Below are positions 54,421 through 64,000 of a stretch of DNA of 64,000 nucleotides, in pieces. The translations under genes and the position numbers were made by a program. The stretch comes from Quercus robur. Its lineage: Eukaryota; Streptophyta; Magnoliopsida; Fagales; Fagaceae. The notes under the pieces were generated by a model that ran no database searches, was not told where the DNA came from, and saw only the letters and a list, made by a program, of their open reading frames with translations. Position 1 is the first letter of the stretch; each line of letters starts with the position of its first letter. The DNA lies in contig NC_065541.1 of assembly GCF_932294415.1 (NCBI RefSeq), positions 54,166,290 through 54,230,289 of the forward strand, read 5' to 3'.

Positions 54421-56245
54421 AATAGGGTAGATTTTTTCCAATAAACAAAGGGTGCACCTTCATAGTCATCATATCCTGAAAAAGTGGCAGTATGCCAGTA
54501 TCTATGTAGTAAACAATCAGTTTAGCAAAAATGTAGTAAACAATTAGTAGGATGAGTATAATCTTGTATACGTATATCATAGAAAAATCAATATGATGTT
54601 AATCCTCTTTTAATTATTTTGTTCCTATGTCTGTGTTTCCTAATGATGGAATCTCCAAATATGTCGTAGTGTCTGAGCCGATTACGATGACACTATCATG
54701 CTAGATCCTCTCTCTGATGCATAAAGAAAATAATGATTGCAACTGGAATCGTCATTACTCATTATCAACCTCTTTCGAGCTCCAAGTTCCAATGTGCAAA
54801 TTCACCCAACAAAGCTGACAATCCGTCCCAGTAAAAAGGAATAAGTCTTGTGTCACTTTATGTTTTTAGAGGTGAATAATGACAGATGAATAGGAAAAGT
54901 GAATTTTTCTTCTTTTTTACTCTAGATTTTGGGGAATCATACGTAGAGTTCAGAAAGAGGCCTACAATTCAAGGGTCTAGGCCATATTATTGATGTCCTT
55001 TTATGCCAAAAGAAACCAATAAGCACCATCCTTCAGAAGCATTATTGTCTTCTTGTGCTAAAGGAAACCACATGAGCACTATTATTGGGAATCTTCAAAA
55101 GCATCGTATTGATGAGAAACAGGCTTTTAGAGTGGCACAAGACTTATTCCGGTAAAAAGTGGCTCACTAGCATAGTTGAAAGTTGGTTGGTTAAAGGGAC
55201 AGGAAAGGCATGGAAAATTTACTTCTTCATTCAAAAATTTGATGATCTATTTATCAGAGCAGCCGTGATTCCTAGCATGTATTACTCAGGAAGATAATGT
55301 AGAGTTATGGAGAAATTCCATCAGCTCAGGAAATAAAGATGTCAGAAGTGTTTTTATTTATTGGTTCTCAAAACTCCAAGCCCAGACATGTTAGGAATTT
55401 TCTATCCGCATTATGTGAACAGTTTATTGAAGTGACCCAGTATTTGTTAGAAGGTTGGATGACCACTTTTGGTAACTTTGAAAACAATACGTATTCTGTT
55501 TTTATTTTCTATTTTCTTGGGATTCACACAGGAAAAACCTTGTTTTGGTTTATTTTTTGTTTTCGTTTTCAATACTCAAAAAAATGTGTGAATGAAAATG
55601 GAATATGGAAACAACTTTGTGGCATTTTTATTTTCAGCAAAATGAGTTCAGCAGTATATATATTTTTGTAAAAATATTGAACATTGTGAAAAAAGATTGT
55701 GATTATATTAGTGAAAAAAATAGTTTTTTTTTTTTTTTTCATATGTAAGAATTAAGTGCCAAATAGAGTACACAGTGTTTTTTGTTCTCATAGGAAACGG
55801 ATTCAAAAAATGGAAATGAAAACAAAATATGAGTTCTTGGAGGAACCAAATGTTGGAAAATAGCAATGAAAAAATAAGTTTTGATTCAACAATACAAACC
55901 TTAGAAAATTAGCAATAACAAAAATTAAAAGAGAAAGTTAAAAAGATTTCACAAAACTATAGAATCAAACAATGAAGTTGTTCTTAAAGGTTGATTCGTA
56001 CCACTCAGAGTAGAACTTGGTGTGAGTGGCTCTCTTTACCAAACAACCCTCTAGAATTAGATTATAACAACGATCTTTGAGATGGACGCACTTCCAATAA
56101 CAAAGAACCAAGAACAACCTTATATTTGCCAATTCTTAAACCCAAAAACAAAAATATAAAAATTCGTGGGAGAAGAAGAATAGACCAAAGAGCATTAAGA
56201 GAAAAGCGATGTATGTTAGGGTTTAAAATAAAATTTTAAAAAAAA
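54421..56245. other. Intergenic DNA right of the inverted repeat
   Basis: No recognised gene. The open frame at 55339-55671 is AT-rich, Phe-rich and has no family signature. 55470-55860 resembles the 'ggaaaacaaa'/'gaaaatggaa'-rich inside of plant MITEs. A T16 run at 55725-55739. Confidence 0.45.
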
Positions 56246-56249
56246 AAAA

Positions 56250-56690
56250 AAAAAGACTAGTGGGCTTTCAATGGGCCAAAAGGTTAATAGACACTGTGCA
56301 CAATAAATGCCTAACGGACTGCTCATTTAATGCCCAATAGGCTAGAAAAGGGAGGAGAGCTTGAGAGAAAAATAAGGTATGTTATGGTTATGGTTATGGT
56401 TATAAATGAGCCAAAGAAAATAGACTAATGGGCTTTCAATGGACTAAAAGGTCAATGGTCACTATGCATAATAAATGCCCAATGGGCTAGTCATTTAATG
56501 CCCAACAAACTAAAAAATGGAGAGGAAAGCTTGAGAGAAAAATGAGATATGTTAGGGATATAAATAAGCAGAAGAAAATAGATTAGTGGGCTTTTCAACG
56601 GGCCTAAAAGTCAATAATCACTGTGCACAATAAATGCCCAATGGGCTGCTCATTTAATTCTCAATAGGCTGAAAAGGGAGAGAGAAAAAA
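56250..56690. repeat. Three tandem copies of a ~160-bp unit
   Basis: Units begin near 56255, 56420 and 56580. They share 'agtgggctttcaatgggcc', 'cactgtgcacaataaatgcc', 'gctcatttaatgcccaa' and 'gcttgagagaaaaat'. Between the first two is a short 'atggtt' repeat (56383-56402). Not coding. Confidence 0.85.
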
Positions 56691-57306
56691 TGAAGGCTCA
56701 AATCCAAACTTTTGGGTTATACATGACCGTGCGATATGGACAAGCCCAAATCCAACATTAGGCTCACTATCTTACGATATCTCTTAAGTTTTTCAATAAA
56801 TTATAAGTTATAAACACATAAGAGAACTCACTGCTAACTAATGTGGGACAAATAACAAAGAGCAAAAGTGTTTGAAACACACTCACCCACACCAACACCA
56901 AACAGGGCTCTTAGGGAGCTTAATCTCACGCTAATTTAGGCTTAACTCCCAAGTCCGTAAAGGTAGCTATCTTGGCCAGTTTAGGCTAATAAGTTTGTGC
57001 AATGTTACTAAGTTAGCTATAAGGTAATTACAAAAATCCTAGTAGCAAGAATGAGACCCCTCTTAAACAAAATGATCTCACCAAATCAAATCGAATTCTT
57101 AGCCGGAAAACTGGATAGCCGTTAATGTGGGGATTGTCCAATAGATTATTCATAGTTTTAACAAGAAAGCAAAAATAAGGACGGTTGGGATGAAGATTGG
57201 TATGCAAAAGGCACATAATGAAGTTTTATACTTGCTGTTTTCATATGCCTGAGCTTTAGTGAGGTGTTCATTAGGTGGGTGCAGTAATGTATCTTGACTA
57301 TTATCT

Positions 57307-57339
<33 letters not shown>

Positions 57340-57956
57340 GTAATGATAAAACATAAAGTATTAGTTGGATTGATTAGATTTAAGTATTAAATAACAAAAC
57401 ACTTATTTTGTTTTCTTTTTGTCATTTTTCATATCTAAAATCTATTATCAATTTGATTACCTAACTGATATAACAAATTAAAAACATTTATCACTGTAGT
57501 TTATCAAACATTCCAGAAGGTAAAGAACTTTTGAGGTAAAGTTTGTGTAAAGATAGTTTTCCGTATTTTCTAATGTGTAGTAGCATCAGAAAAAATGAGT
57601 AAAAAAAAAACTATCTTTAGTCCACATAAATAAATGACTTATTTTTAAAGATTATTTTCCACAAAATTTTTTTTGGAAAAAAACTTTATCTTATAGCAAG
57701 CTAAATAAGAAAATGTAGGAGATTGTTTTTCAACTCATTTTAAGTTGTTACCAAACATAGAAAAATGAGATAGTTTTATTAAAAAAAAAAAAAACATTTT
57801 TTTTAAATGATTCGTTTTTTAGAAAATATTATCGCCGAAACAAATAGAATGAAAAACTCTCCTAAAACAATCATAAACTACCACTTAATTAGCTTACCCC
57901 TTCAAAGAGGGCCACATAATACTTGATTCCTTTATGGAGAACATCATAGAAAAGAG
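56691..57956. other. Intergenic DNA with a (TAA)n microsatellite
   Basis: A (TAA)n tract at 57309-57338; AT-rich DNA before and after. No gene seen. Confidence 0.5.
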
Positions 57957-57965
57957 AGATACCGG

Positions 57966-58953
57966 CAATGGCGGCTCCAGGAATTTTTCCCAAGGTATTC
58001 CTTAAGAAGCATAATTTTTCCCAATGGTGGTTCCAGGAATTTTTCCCATATGTATTGTTGTTTAGTTGTTTCATTAATTTGTTTGTCTTTTATAAACCAT
58101 AATTTGTTATATTGTTGTTTCATTAATTATAAAATTATTAATTGTTATTTAGCCTAACATAATTTAATTTGTTTGTCTTTTATAATGTACTAGTTAATTA
58201 AATTATTATTTATTATTTATTAGTTGCTTTCCCCAATTAATTATTGGTTAATTAATATCCCAAACAAACAAAATTAATTAATTCAACTAATTACTATGGT
58301 TGTTTGATACTTGGAATATCACACTATTACTTAACAAAAAAAAAAAAAATCAATAAATTGTGCAGCACAAAAATATATAAGCCGTATAGCTGAAGTCCAA
58401 GTCTTAAAAAGAGTGATTTATTACATTATTTATTGATTATTAGATGCACACTTGCACTAGCACTAGCACACAGCACATTTGCACTACCCTGGCCCCATGC
58501 CCCCAATTCAACAGACAAGCCCCAATGTCCCATGGCCCCCAATCACAAGACTAGAGCCAATCAAATAAAGCCAACTTATTGTATCTCACCAAAAGACACC
58601 AACACCAACACTAAAAGACAATTAATAATCTCACCAACACCAATACCAGATAAAGCCAAAAACAGGGTAAATATTAATAAAGAGAGACTGAGATTGAGAT
58701 GAAATACCTGTTGAGGGAGTAAGGAGGCCTAAGGCTGAGGGGCAGCGCAGTCGGGCACAATGGCGAGGTGAGAAAGACCAATCGAGCAGCACGTCGAGAT
58801 GTAGCTTTTGTTTGAATGGGAGATTGAGTTTGAGGCTGGCCCAATCTGGCAATCTGCGATCTCCTTCTCCATCCGTTTTGTTGGTTGTTGGTTGTTGCGT
58901 AACTTGTGTTTGTGAAGTGTTTGAGGCCCGATTTGATTTTAATATATTAAGTT

Positions 58954-59000
<47 letters not shown>

Positions 59001-59137
59001 ATCCGTGGGTTACTGGATTTGCTACTATCTGTTGGGCTTTCCATGGGCTTGCAGTCCATTGTTTTTTTTTTTTTTTGAGAATTCGTGGGCTTGTCGCTTG
59101 CTCTGTTACAATTTTTTTTTTTTTTGCTTGAAAATAG

Positions 59138-59173
<36 letters not shown>

Positions 59174-59442
59174 GAGAGTGTTCCTAATTTTTTTGAGAAA
59201 TAATTACAACATGTTGTTAACTCCACAGCTCGAACCCTTTCCTCCCCTAAACTCTAAGCACTTTGTGCATGGAGAGGTATCAATTCAGCTAAAAGGCTTT
59301 GGCATAGTGTTCCTAATTTTGATTGAGGGTGTTCCTATTTTTTTTTTTTGAAGGGTAAACAAATAAAAAAAATTTAATTATTATATATATATTTTTTTTT
59401 TCAAGTTGATGGTGTTCTTGGGAACACCCTAGCGCCGCCACT
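57966..59442. mobile_element. MULE-type element, 1.5 kb, probable 9-bp TSD
   Basis: The left tip 'aatggcggctccagg' and inverted right tip 'agtggcggcgctagg' match at 12 of 15 places. Flanks are AGATACCGG (57957-57965) and AGATACCAG (59443-59451), 8 of 9 identical. The 'ggtattcc'/'gggaacaccct' zones also face each other. The inside is AT-rich, with a long T run (58959-58996), a (TA)n tract (59144-59170) and a GC-richer patch (58690-58870) that may be captured host DNA. No transposase. Confidence 0.55.
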
Positions 59443-59650
59443 AGATACCAGGAAGAATTGAATCAGGTGCAATACTCTACTTTTTCTCACAATTTTTTTT
59501 TTATATATATATTTTTAACTTTTTAAATTTTTTTTAATATATTTAATTTAATTGTTGAGATTGAAAATTGTTTTCACCTTTCAATCTCAATCATTGATTA
59601 TAATTGCATCAGAGCAACTAATTTCAATTATACATGGAGTAAAAAACTAA

Positions 59651-59834
59651 GGGTTTTGCTAACGAGTGCCCTTAGGGCACTCATTAATAATCAAATTTAA
59701 GAAAATTTTAATACCACTTTTATGGGAAATGAAAAAAACTGTCAAAATATTAATTATTTTTTTTCATTTTCTATAAAAACTTTCTTTATATGGATTATTA
59801 ACGAGTGCCCTAAAAGCACTCATTAGCATTTTCC
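59651..59834. mobile_element. MULE-MITE, 184 bp, TSD AAAAACTAA
   Basis: Tips GGGTTTTGCTAACGAGTGCC and (inverted) GGAAAATGCTAATGAGTGC. Each arm contains an inner palindrome (gtgccctta-agggcac). Flanks AAAAACTAA at 59642-59650 and 59835-59843 give a perfect 9-bp duplication. Confidence 0.92.
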
Positions 59835-59851
59835 AAAAACTAAAAATTAGA

Positions 59852-62287
59852 TGAAATTTTTATATTTAACTAAGCTGTGAGAGATGATCTCAATCGTATT
59901 TCTCGACACTTGAATAGCCATGTGGGAAACAAATGGGAAGAGTGCATTGTACAAGTGTCTCGACTATCGACTACACCATAAAGACCTTTCATAATGATGG
60001 AAAGTTGGAAACCCAAAGTAAATAAAGCAAAGGTGCTTTTGAGCCTAACCATGCCCACGCCAGGCTTAGTATTCAGAGCTCAACGATGAGACAAGAGGCC
60101 CATGACACCTCAATTATCAGACCATTGACTATATAGTAGAATTACTTTGTGCCAATTAAGTGGTTGAATCCATTGCTGGAAATCAGATGTCATGTCCCAC
60201 TGTCAGAACCCAAAGAATCTTTCTTATTGCTACCTTCCCATACCATTATCCTCACAATTTGTTACAAGATTCAATCATTGAATCCATATCAGCTAAGTAA
60301 ACGTAAGAGCTTCTTATAGCAAGGTGTAATTGGAATACATTGGGCATCAACAGTCGTAGCAAGAAACAGACTCGTTATTTAGACTGTACAACAGATTTTT
60401 GTATGCTAATTTTCAACATCAAATAATTGAGGAAAACCCAATTTGTACTTCGCACAAAATCAGCTACTGGGTTCAAAGAACAAGTACAAAATTAGTACTG
60501 AAATTTGTAACAAGTCTTTACACTATACGTTGCATCAATTGCAACATGGGTTTGGATTCTGTCAAGTGCATTTGACTATTTGAGAATTGGATGTAACAAC
60601 ACGTGTCCAAAATTGGTCACATGCCCTATCTGGTGATCCAGTGCACCCTCGCAATACAGAAACTTGTAACACAAATTCGCAAAAGGTGATGTTCAGAAGT
60701 CATTTTAGATTCTAAAAAGGAAATATTCCAACCAGAGCTGTCATCACTGTCAAGAATCTCACAATCAATTTAATACAAGTCACAAAGCGCATTAAAACTC
60801 CACGTTAAAGGAGATTTTAAAAGTCATTACATATAGCATAAGGCATAACACATTCTAGAGTAAGGAATACAATAATTAATCTGAAACTCAATTTCTTGCT
60901 TCCTTCCTTCTCAACTGTTGAAAAGAAGAATATATGCACTTTCGTTGTTACACCTTTCCTCATACTAATTATAAGGATAAGAACCATGTTAAAAATTTAA
61001 AATACACACCCTAGCTACCAAGTACAGGCTAATATGAGTCAACATAGTCAAACACTCAAACAGGCTTGCTGTATATATCGAGAAACCAGGTGATTTGATT
61101 TGATATGAAGGGGCTGTATACTTCTGTATCCTACTGAGCTGTTGAGAACACAAGGAAATCATACTTGCCCCCGCGGTTAACTATGCAGTAGGTAATTTGG
61201 AAGCTCAAGAATAGAGGCTAACATGAATCTTGTTTAAATTTGTTTTGCGCTTTATGGCAGCTAACATGAGAGTTAAGATTAAACATCTAATTCAACCACT
61301 ATTTAAGAGAATTATTTAGGCATATTAATAGGCGAGCATAATAGAACTACCATATGTTTACCTAATGACAAGGCAATGGATTGTGGTCCATTTACGTTAT
61401 AACATAGCAATTTGTAATCAGAAAAGGCCATATTAAGCTTGTGATTAGAACTTAGAACTCCAGAAGGCATAATGTTTCACCCACGAAATTGACATTGACC
61501 TTTCTCTCGACTCTGTTTATCTTATTTGTTTCAGGCAAAGTAAATAAATTTAGGTAAATGCAACTCACATACTGTACAGAATTGATCCCGTGATCTCTCC
61601 CACTACTTTTATTGAAAGCAAATATGCATGAATTAATCAAAGAAATGAGTACAGTCCAATTACATTATCGTTTTCCCATTTACATGGGCAGTGGAATTCC
61701 CACTTCGCTCAACAGTGACAGCAAATCACTTTGTAAAGGAGATGACTGGGGCCAAAGAGCTATTCCCTTCTACTGAAATTGATGCTCTTTTGGCATTAAA
61801 ATCAGCCAACTTTCAAAAGGAAGCAGACAACTAGAAAGGGTAAATCTTCCCAGGGCCCCATAGGTCCTAAAGTCATAAAAGGCAAGCTGCTCATTCGATT
61901 CTAGTCTCAGGGCACTGAAAAAATTTGTTAAGGTGGCCTCACCATTTTTAAAAGTAAAAGAAACGTCTCCAAACCTCTTTTTACTGTTAGACCTGGGATT
62001 CCTAAAATTCAACAACTTGTGGGAGTAAAGGACAAGAGTGGGTTGCGCCTAAATGATAGCTCTCCAAAAGTTCATAACGAAAAGAAATTTGTAGGCCAGA
62101 GTAGTTATCCAACTAATGAAGCAACAACAGCTCTAATTTATCAATATAAACAATTTTTTTTTTTGATAAGTGAACAATATTTTTTTTTTCTCATTCTTTT
62201 TGCATCAATTTCTACAAAACATGATAATTAGAAAACGCCCTACAACAGTACACTCTACAGTTAATGAAATTGGCAAACTAACATAAC
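59852..62287. other. 3' flank of the receptor kinase gene
   Basis: Less repetitive than the rest of the window. No coding frame with a family signature was found; the frames at 59870, 61452 and 61770 are short and without motif. It may hold the 3' UTR and untranslated exons of the kinase, or a non-coding transcript. Confidence 0.4.
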
Positions 62288-64000
62288 TCACCGGGCCTTC
62301 TTCTGGGACTTGAACGGGAAATTTGAAGGTGGTGAAGGTGAAAACTCAAATGGCAGGTGGGGTGGCTCAGTCTCACCAGATAGCATACCCACAATTTCTT
62401 TCATTGTAGGCCGTTTAGCTGGCGATTTCTGCAAACATAGCAGTGCAATTGTAATGCAAAGCAATGCCTGCTCCTTATCCAATGAATGAATTGACAAATC
62501 AACAAGGTCCAAGAGCTTCCCATTGCGAGCTAGTTGCCTAGCCCACGAGATCAAATTAGCCCTCTCGAATTCTGACATTGGTGAGGCCGTGACTTGTAGC
62601 GGCCTCCGCCCCGAAACAACAACCAAAAGCAAAACCCCAAAGCTATAAACATCGCATTTCTCTGATAGCAACCCACCACCACCATATTCAGGAGCAATGT
62701 AACACACAGTTCCTCTCATACTCGGCGTGCTACTTACGCCACCACTCTTGGGTATATCTCCATTACCCCAATCTTGGCTATTTCTTCGACAACTTCTAAG
62801 CTCTCCACTTAGTCCATCCAACCACCAATCAATGCTACCTCTACTACTCTTCCTCTTCTTCCTCCCTTGTACAACCGCCACATCCTCAACCTCATCATCA
62901 TCATCATCCTTTTGCCACCACATTTCTCTATTACTACTTGAACCAAGCGCTCGTTTTTGCTTCTTCTTTGTCTTCCTTGAAAGCTCCTCACAAAACTCTT
63001 CCTTCCACCACTCCCTTGGCTTCCTATTCTTCTCCTTCCTTCTCATCCTTTCTTCATCCAAAGACGCCCACCAATCCAATCTTTTCCTCTGCTTCTTCTT
63101 ATTCTGTTTCTGTTTCTGCTTCTGCTTCTGCTTATCCTCAATTTTCAAGGCCGACCCATCATTCTCAACCGAGCTTGGCGATGCAATCCATTCATTCTTA
63201 GGCCTCTCTTTCTTTATCTCACTCCCAATCCACTCCATCACATAGTCCTTCACTCTACCCGATTCAGACCCACCTCCATTATCTTGCTTCCACCACCAAT
63301 CCCTCTTCGAACCCCCATTTTTTCTTCCATTCCCAATCAAATCCTTGCCACTATCAAGACTAATCTTATCGAAAAACCCCTCCGATGTGCTTGCCTTATC
63401 GACACCACCTTCAGGCGAAACCACCACCGCCACATTCTCCGGCGAGGCCTCAGAATCCAATATCCTAACCACACAACTGTCCGGAGATCGATCAACAATA
63501 ACCTCATCGAACCCAGTGGCCACACTCTCAGTCTCCTCCAAAATAGACCCGTTATCCTCAGCAACTTCGACCACTCCGTCCTTCTTCTCCACAAGATCCT
63601 CGGTCTTCAACCTCGCTAAACCGAAATCTCCAATCTTGGCCTTGAAATCAGCATCTAACAGAATATTACTGGGCTTGATATCACCATGAACAACCGGTGG
63701 AGAGCACAAATGGTGAAGATAAGAGAGACCCTTTGCGATATCGACAACAATGTTGAATCTTTTCGTCCATTCCATAAGCTCAGCACATTTCTTGTCAAGC
63801 AAAGCGTCTTGCAAGCTACGGTTAGGCATGTACTCGTACACCAGAATGAGTTTCCGGCCACGACGGTCAGAGGAGTAGCCGAGGAGAGAGAGGATGTGTG
63901 GGCAAGAGAGAAAGGAAGCGATGGAGAGCTCGTTGTGGAACTCACGCTCGCCTTGGAGAGAGCCAGGGGAGTCCATGAGCTTGAGAGCTAAGGCTTGGCC
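62288..64000 (-). CDS. Receptor-like Ser/Thr kinase, At2g45590-like (5' end outside window)
   Basis: The frame is open from the window edge to the stop at 62288-62290, so the N-terminus (with any membrane segment and the Gly-rich loop) is not visible. Seen, numbered from the Met at 63976: the VAIK-type Lys just before it (LALK), the C-helix Glu in EREFHNEL, HGD at 97-99 in place of HRD (a non-RD kinase), Asn104 in KPSN, DFG at 117-119, APE at 428-430, and the DVYSFGVLL helix. About 300 residues are inserted between DFG and the 'GTVCYIAPEY' part of the activation segment. This insert is charged and holds five WW pairs (227-229, 302-303, 323-324, 353-354, 384-385) and a KQ repeat. This layout is known for the small At2g45590/At4g25390/At1g80870 group of plant receptor-like kinases. 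Biological role unknown. Confidence 0.9.
   Translation of the reverse strand, partial: GQALALKLMDSPGSLQGEREFHNELSIASFLSCPHILSLLGYSSDRRGRKLILVYEYMPNRSLQDALLDKKCAELMEWTKRFNIVVDIAKGLSYLHHLCSPPVVHGDIKPSNILLDADFKAKIGDFGLARLKTEDLVEKKDGVVEVAEDNGSILEETESVATGFDEVIVDRSPDSCVVRILDSEASPENVAVVVSPEGGVDKASTSEGFFDKISLDSGKDLIGNGRKNGGSKRDWWWKQDNGGGSESGRVKDYVMEWIGSEIKKERPKNEWIASPSSVENDGSALKIEDKQKQKQKQKQNKKKQRKRLDWWASLDEERMRRKEKNRKPREWWKEEFCEELSRKTKKKQKRALGSSSNREMWWQKDDDDDEVEDVAVVQGRKKRKSSRGSIDWWLDGLSGELRSCRRNSQDWGNGDIPKSGGVSSTPSMRGTVCYIAPEYGGGGLLSEKCDVYSFGVLLLVVVSGRRPLQVTASPMSEFERANLISWARQLARNGKLLDLVDLSIHSLDKEQALLCITIALLCLQKSPAKRPTMKEIVGMLSGETEPPHLPFEFSPSPPSNFPFKSQKKAR

Noticed and set aside
55339..55671. 110-codon frame as a host gene
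   Set aside because: AT-driven Phe-rich translation, no motif, in repeat-like DNA.
61770..62015. 81-codon frame near the kinase
   Set aside because: No recognised domain; may lie in the kinase 3' flank. Kept out for lack of support.
62727..63991. Plus-strand frames of 87-172 codons
   Set aside because: Antisense shadows of the receptor kinase; Ser/Phe/Leu-rich translations without a family signature.

Overview
This is an AT-rich, repeat-dense stretch of a eudicot nuclear genome. The evidence is plant-specific gene families (HSL-type carboxylesterases, an F-box/F-box-associated gene, an At2g45590-like receptor kinase), long host-type intergenic DNA, and many plant transposon classes with readable ends (Helitron, MULE, hAT, PIF/Harbinger, LTR elements, LINE, tRNA-derived SINEs). 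It also holds remnants of caulimovirid-like pararetroviruses. The repeat mix is what one sees in woody eudicots (Fagaceae would fit), but the species cannot be fixed from sequence alone.

Layout. 0-5.5 kb: a carboxylesterase cluster with one broken copy (92-1063, -), one intact frame (2051-3070, -) and one intact frame (4365-5408, +) whose promoter lies in a MITE. All three have lost the catalytic serine. 5.9-10 kb: a Helitron with a readable 3' end, carrying a nested 2.4-kb solo LTR. 11.9-14.4 kb: a 5'-truncated LINE. 16.27-20.5 kb: a 4.2-kb MULE with TIRs and a target-site duplication, about 15 copies of a ~92-bp repeat just inside its left end, and a FAR1-type SWIM zinc-finger fragment. 21.1-23.2 kb: an internally deleted hAT element with a SINE nested in it. 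24.1-28 kb: an F-box pseudogene, an 1.1-kb hAT element behind it, and a second F-box remnant cut by a Ty3/Gypsy gag-LTR fragment (28-30.3 kb). 31-33.3 kb: the end of a second Helitron, a 725-bp hAT MITE and a 0.9-kb long-TIR element.

33.4-38.7 kb: a pararetrovirus-like remnant (coat-type zinc knuckle, protease, reverse transcriptase, RNase H, extra downstream frames, TATA-bearing leader; no integrase seen). 40.4-41.5 kb: the one carboxylesterase here with a complete Ser-Asp-His triad, with a PIF/Harbinger element 193 bp upstream of its ATG. 45.9-54.4 kb: two copies of a second pararetrovirus lineage in a tail-to-tail inverted repeat with a 51-bp spacer; their promoters converge on the centre and each copy lacks a different part. 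56-60 kb: tandem repeats and small MULE-type elements. 62.3-64 kb: the 3' part of a receptor-like kinase gene that runs off the window.

Only four reading frames look like host genes that could be functional: the carboxylesterases at 2051, 4365 and 40437, and the kinase at the right edge. The carboxylesterase locus seems to have grown by duplication and then been invaded by repeats. The serine-less copies are the most interesting host genes; the pararetroviral inverted repeat is the most interesting non-genic structure.
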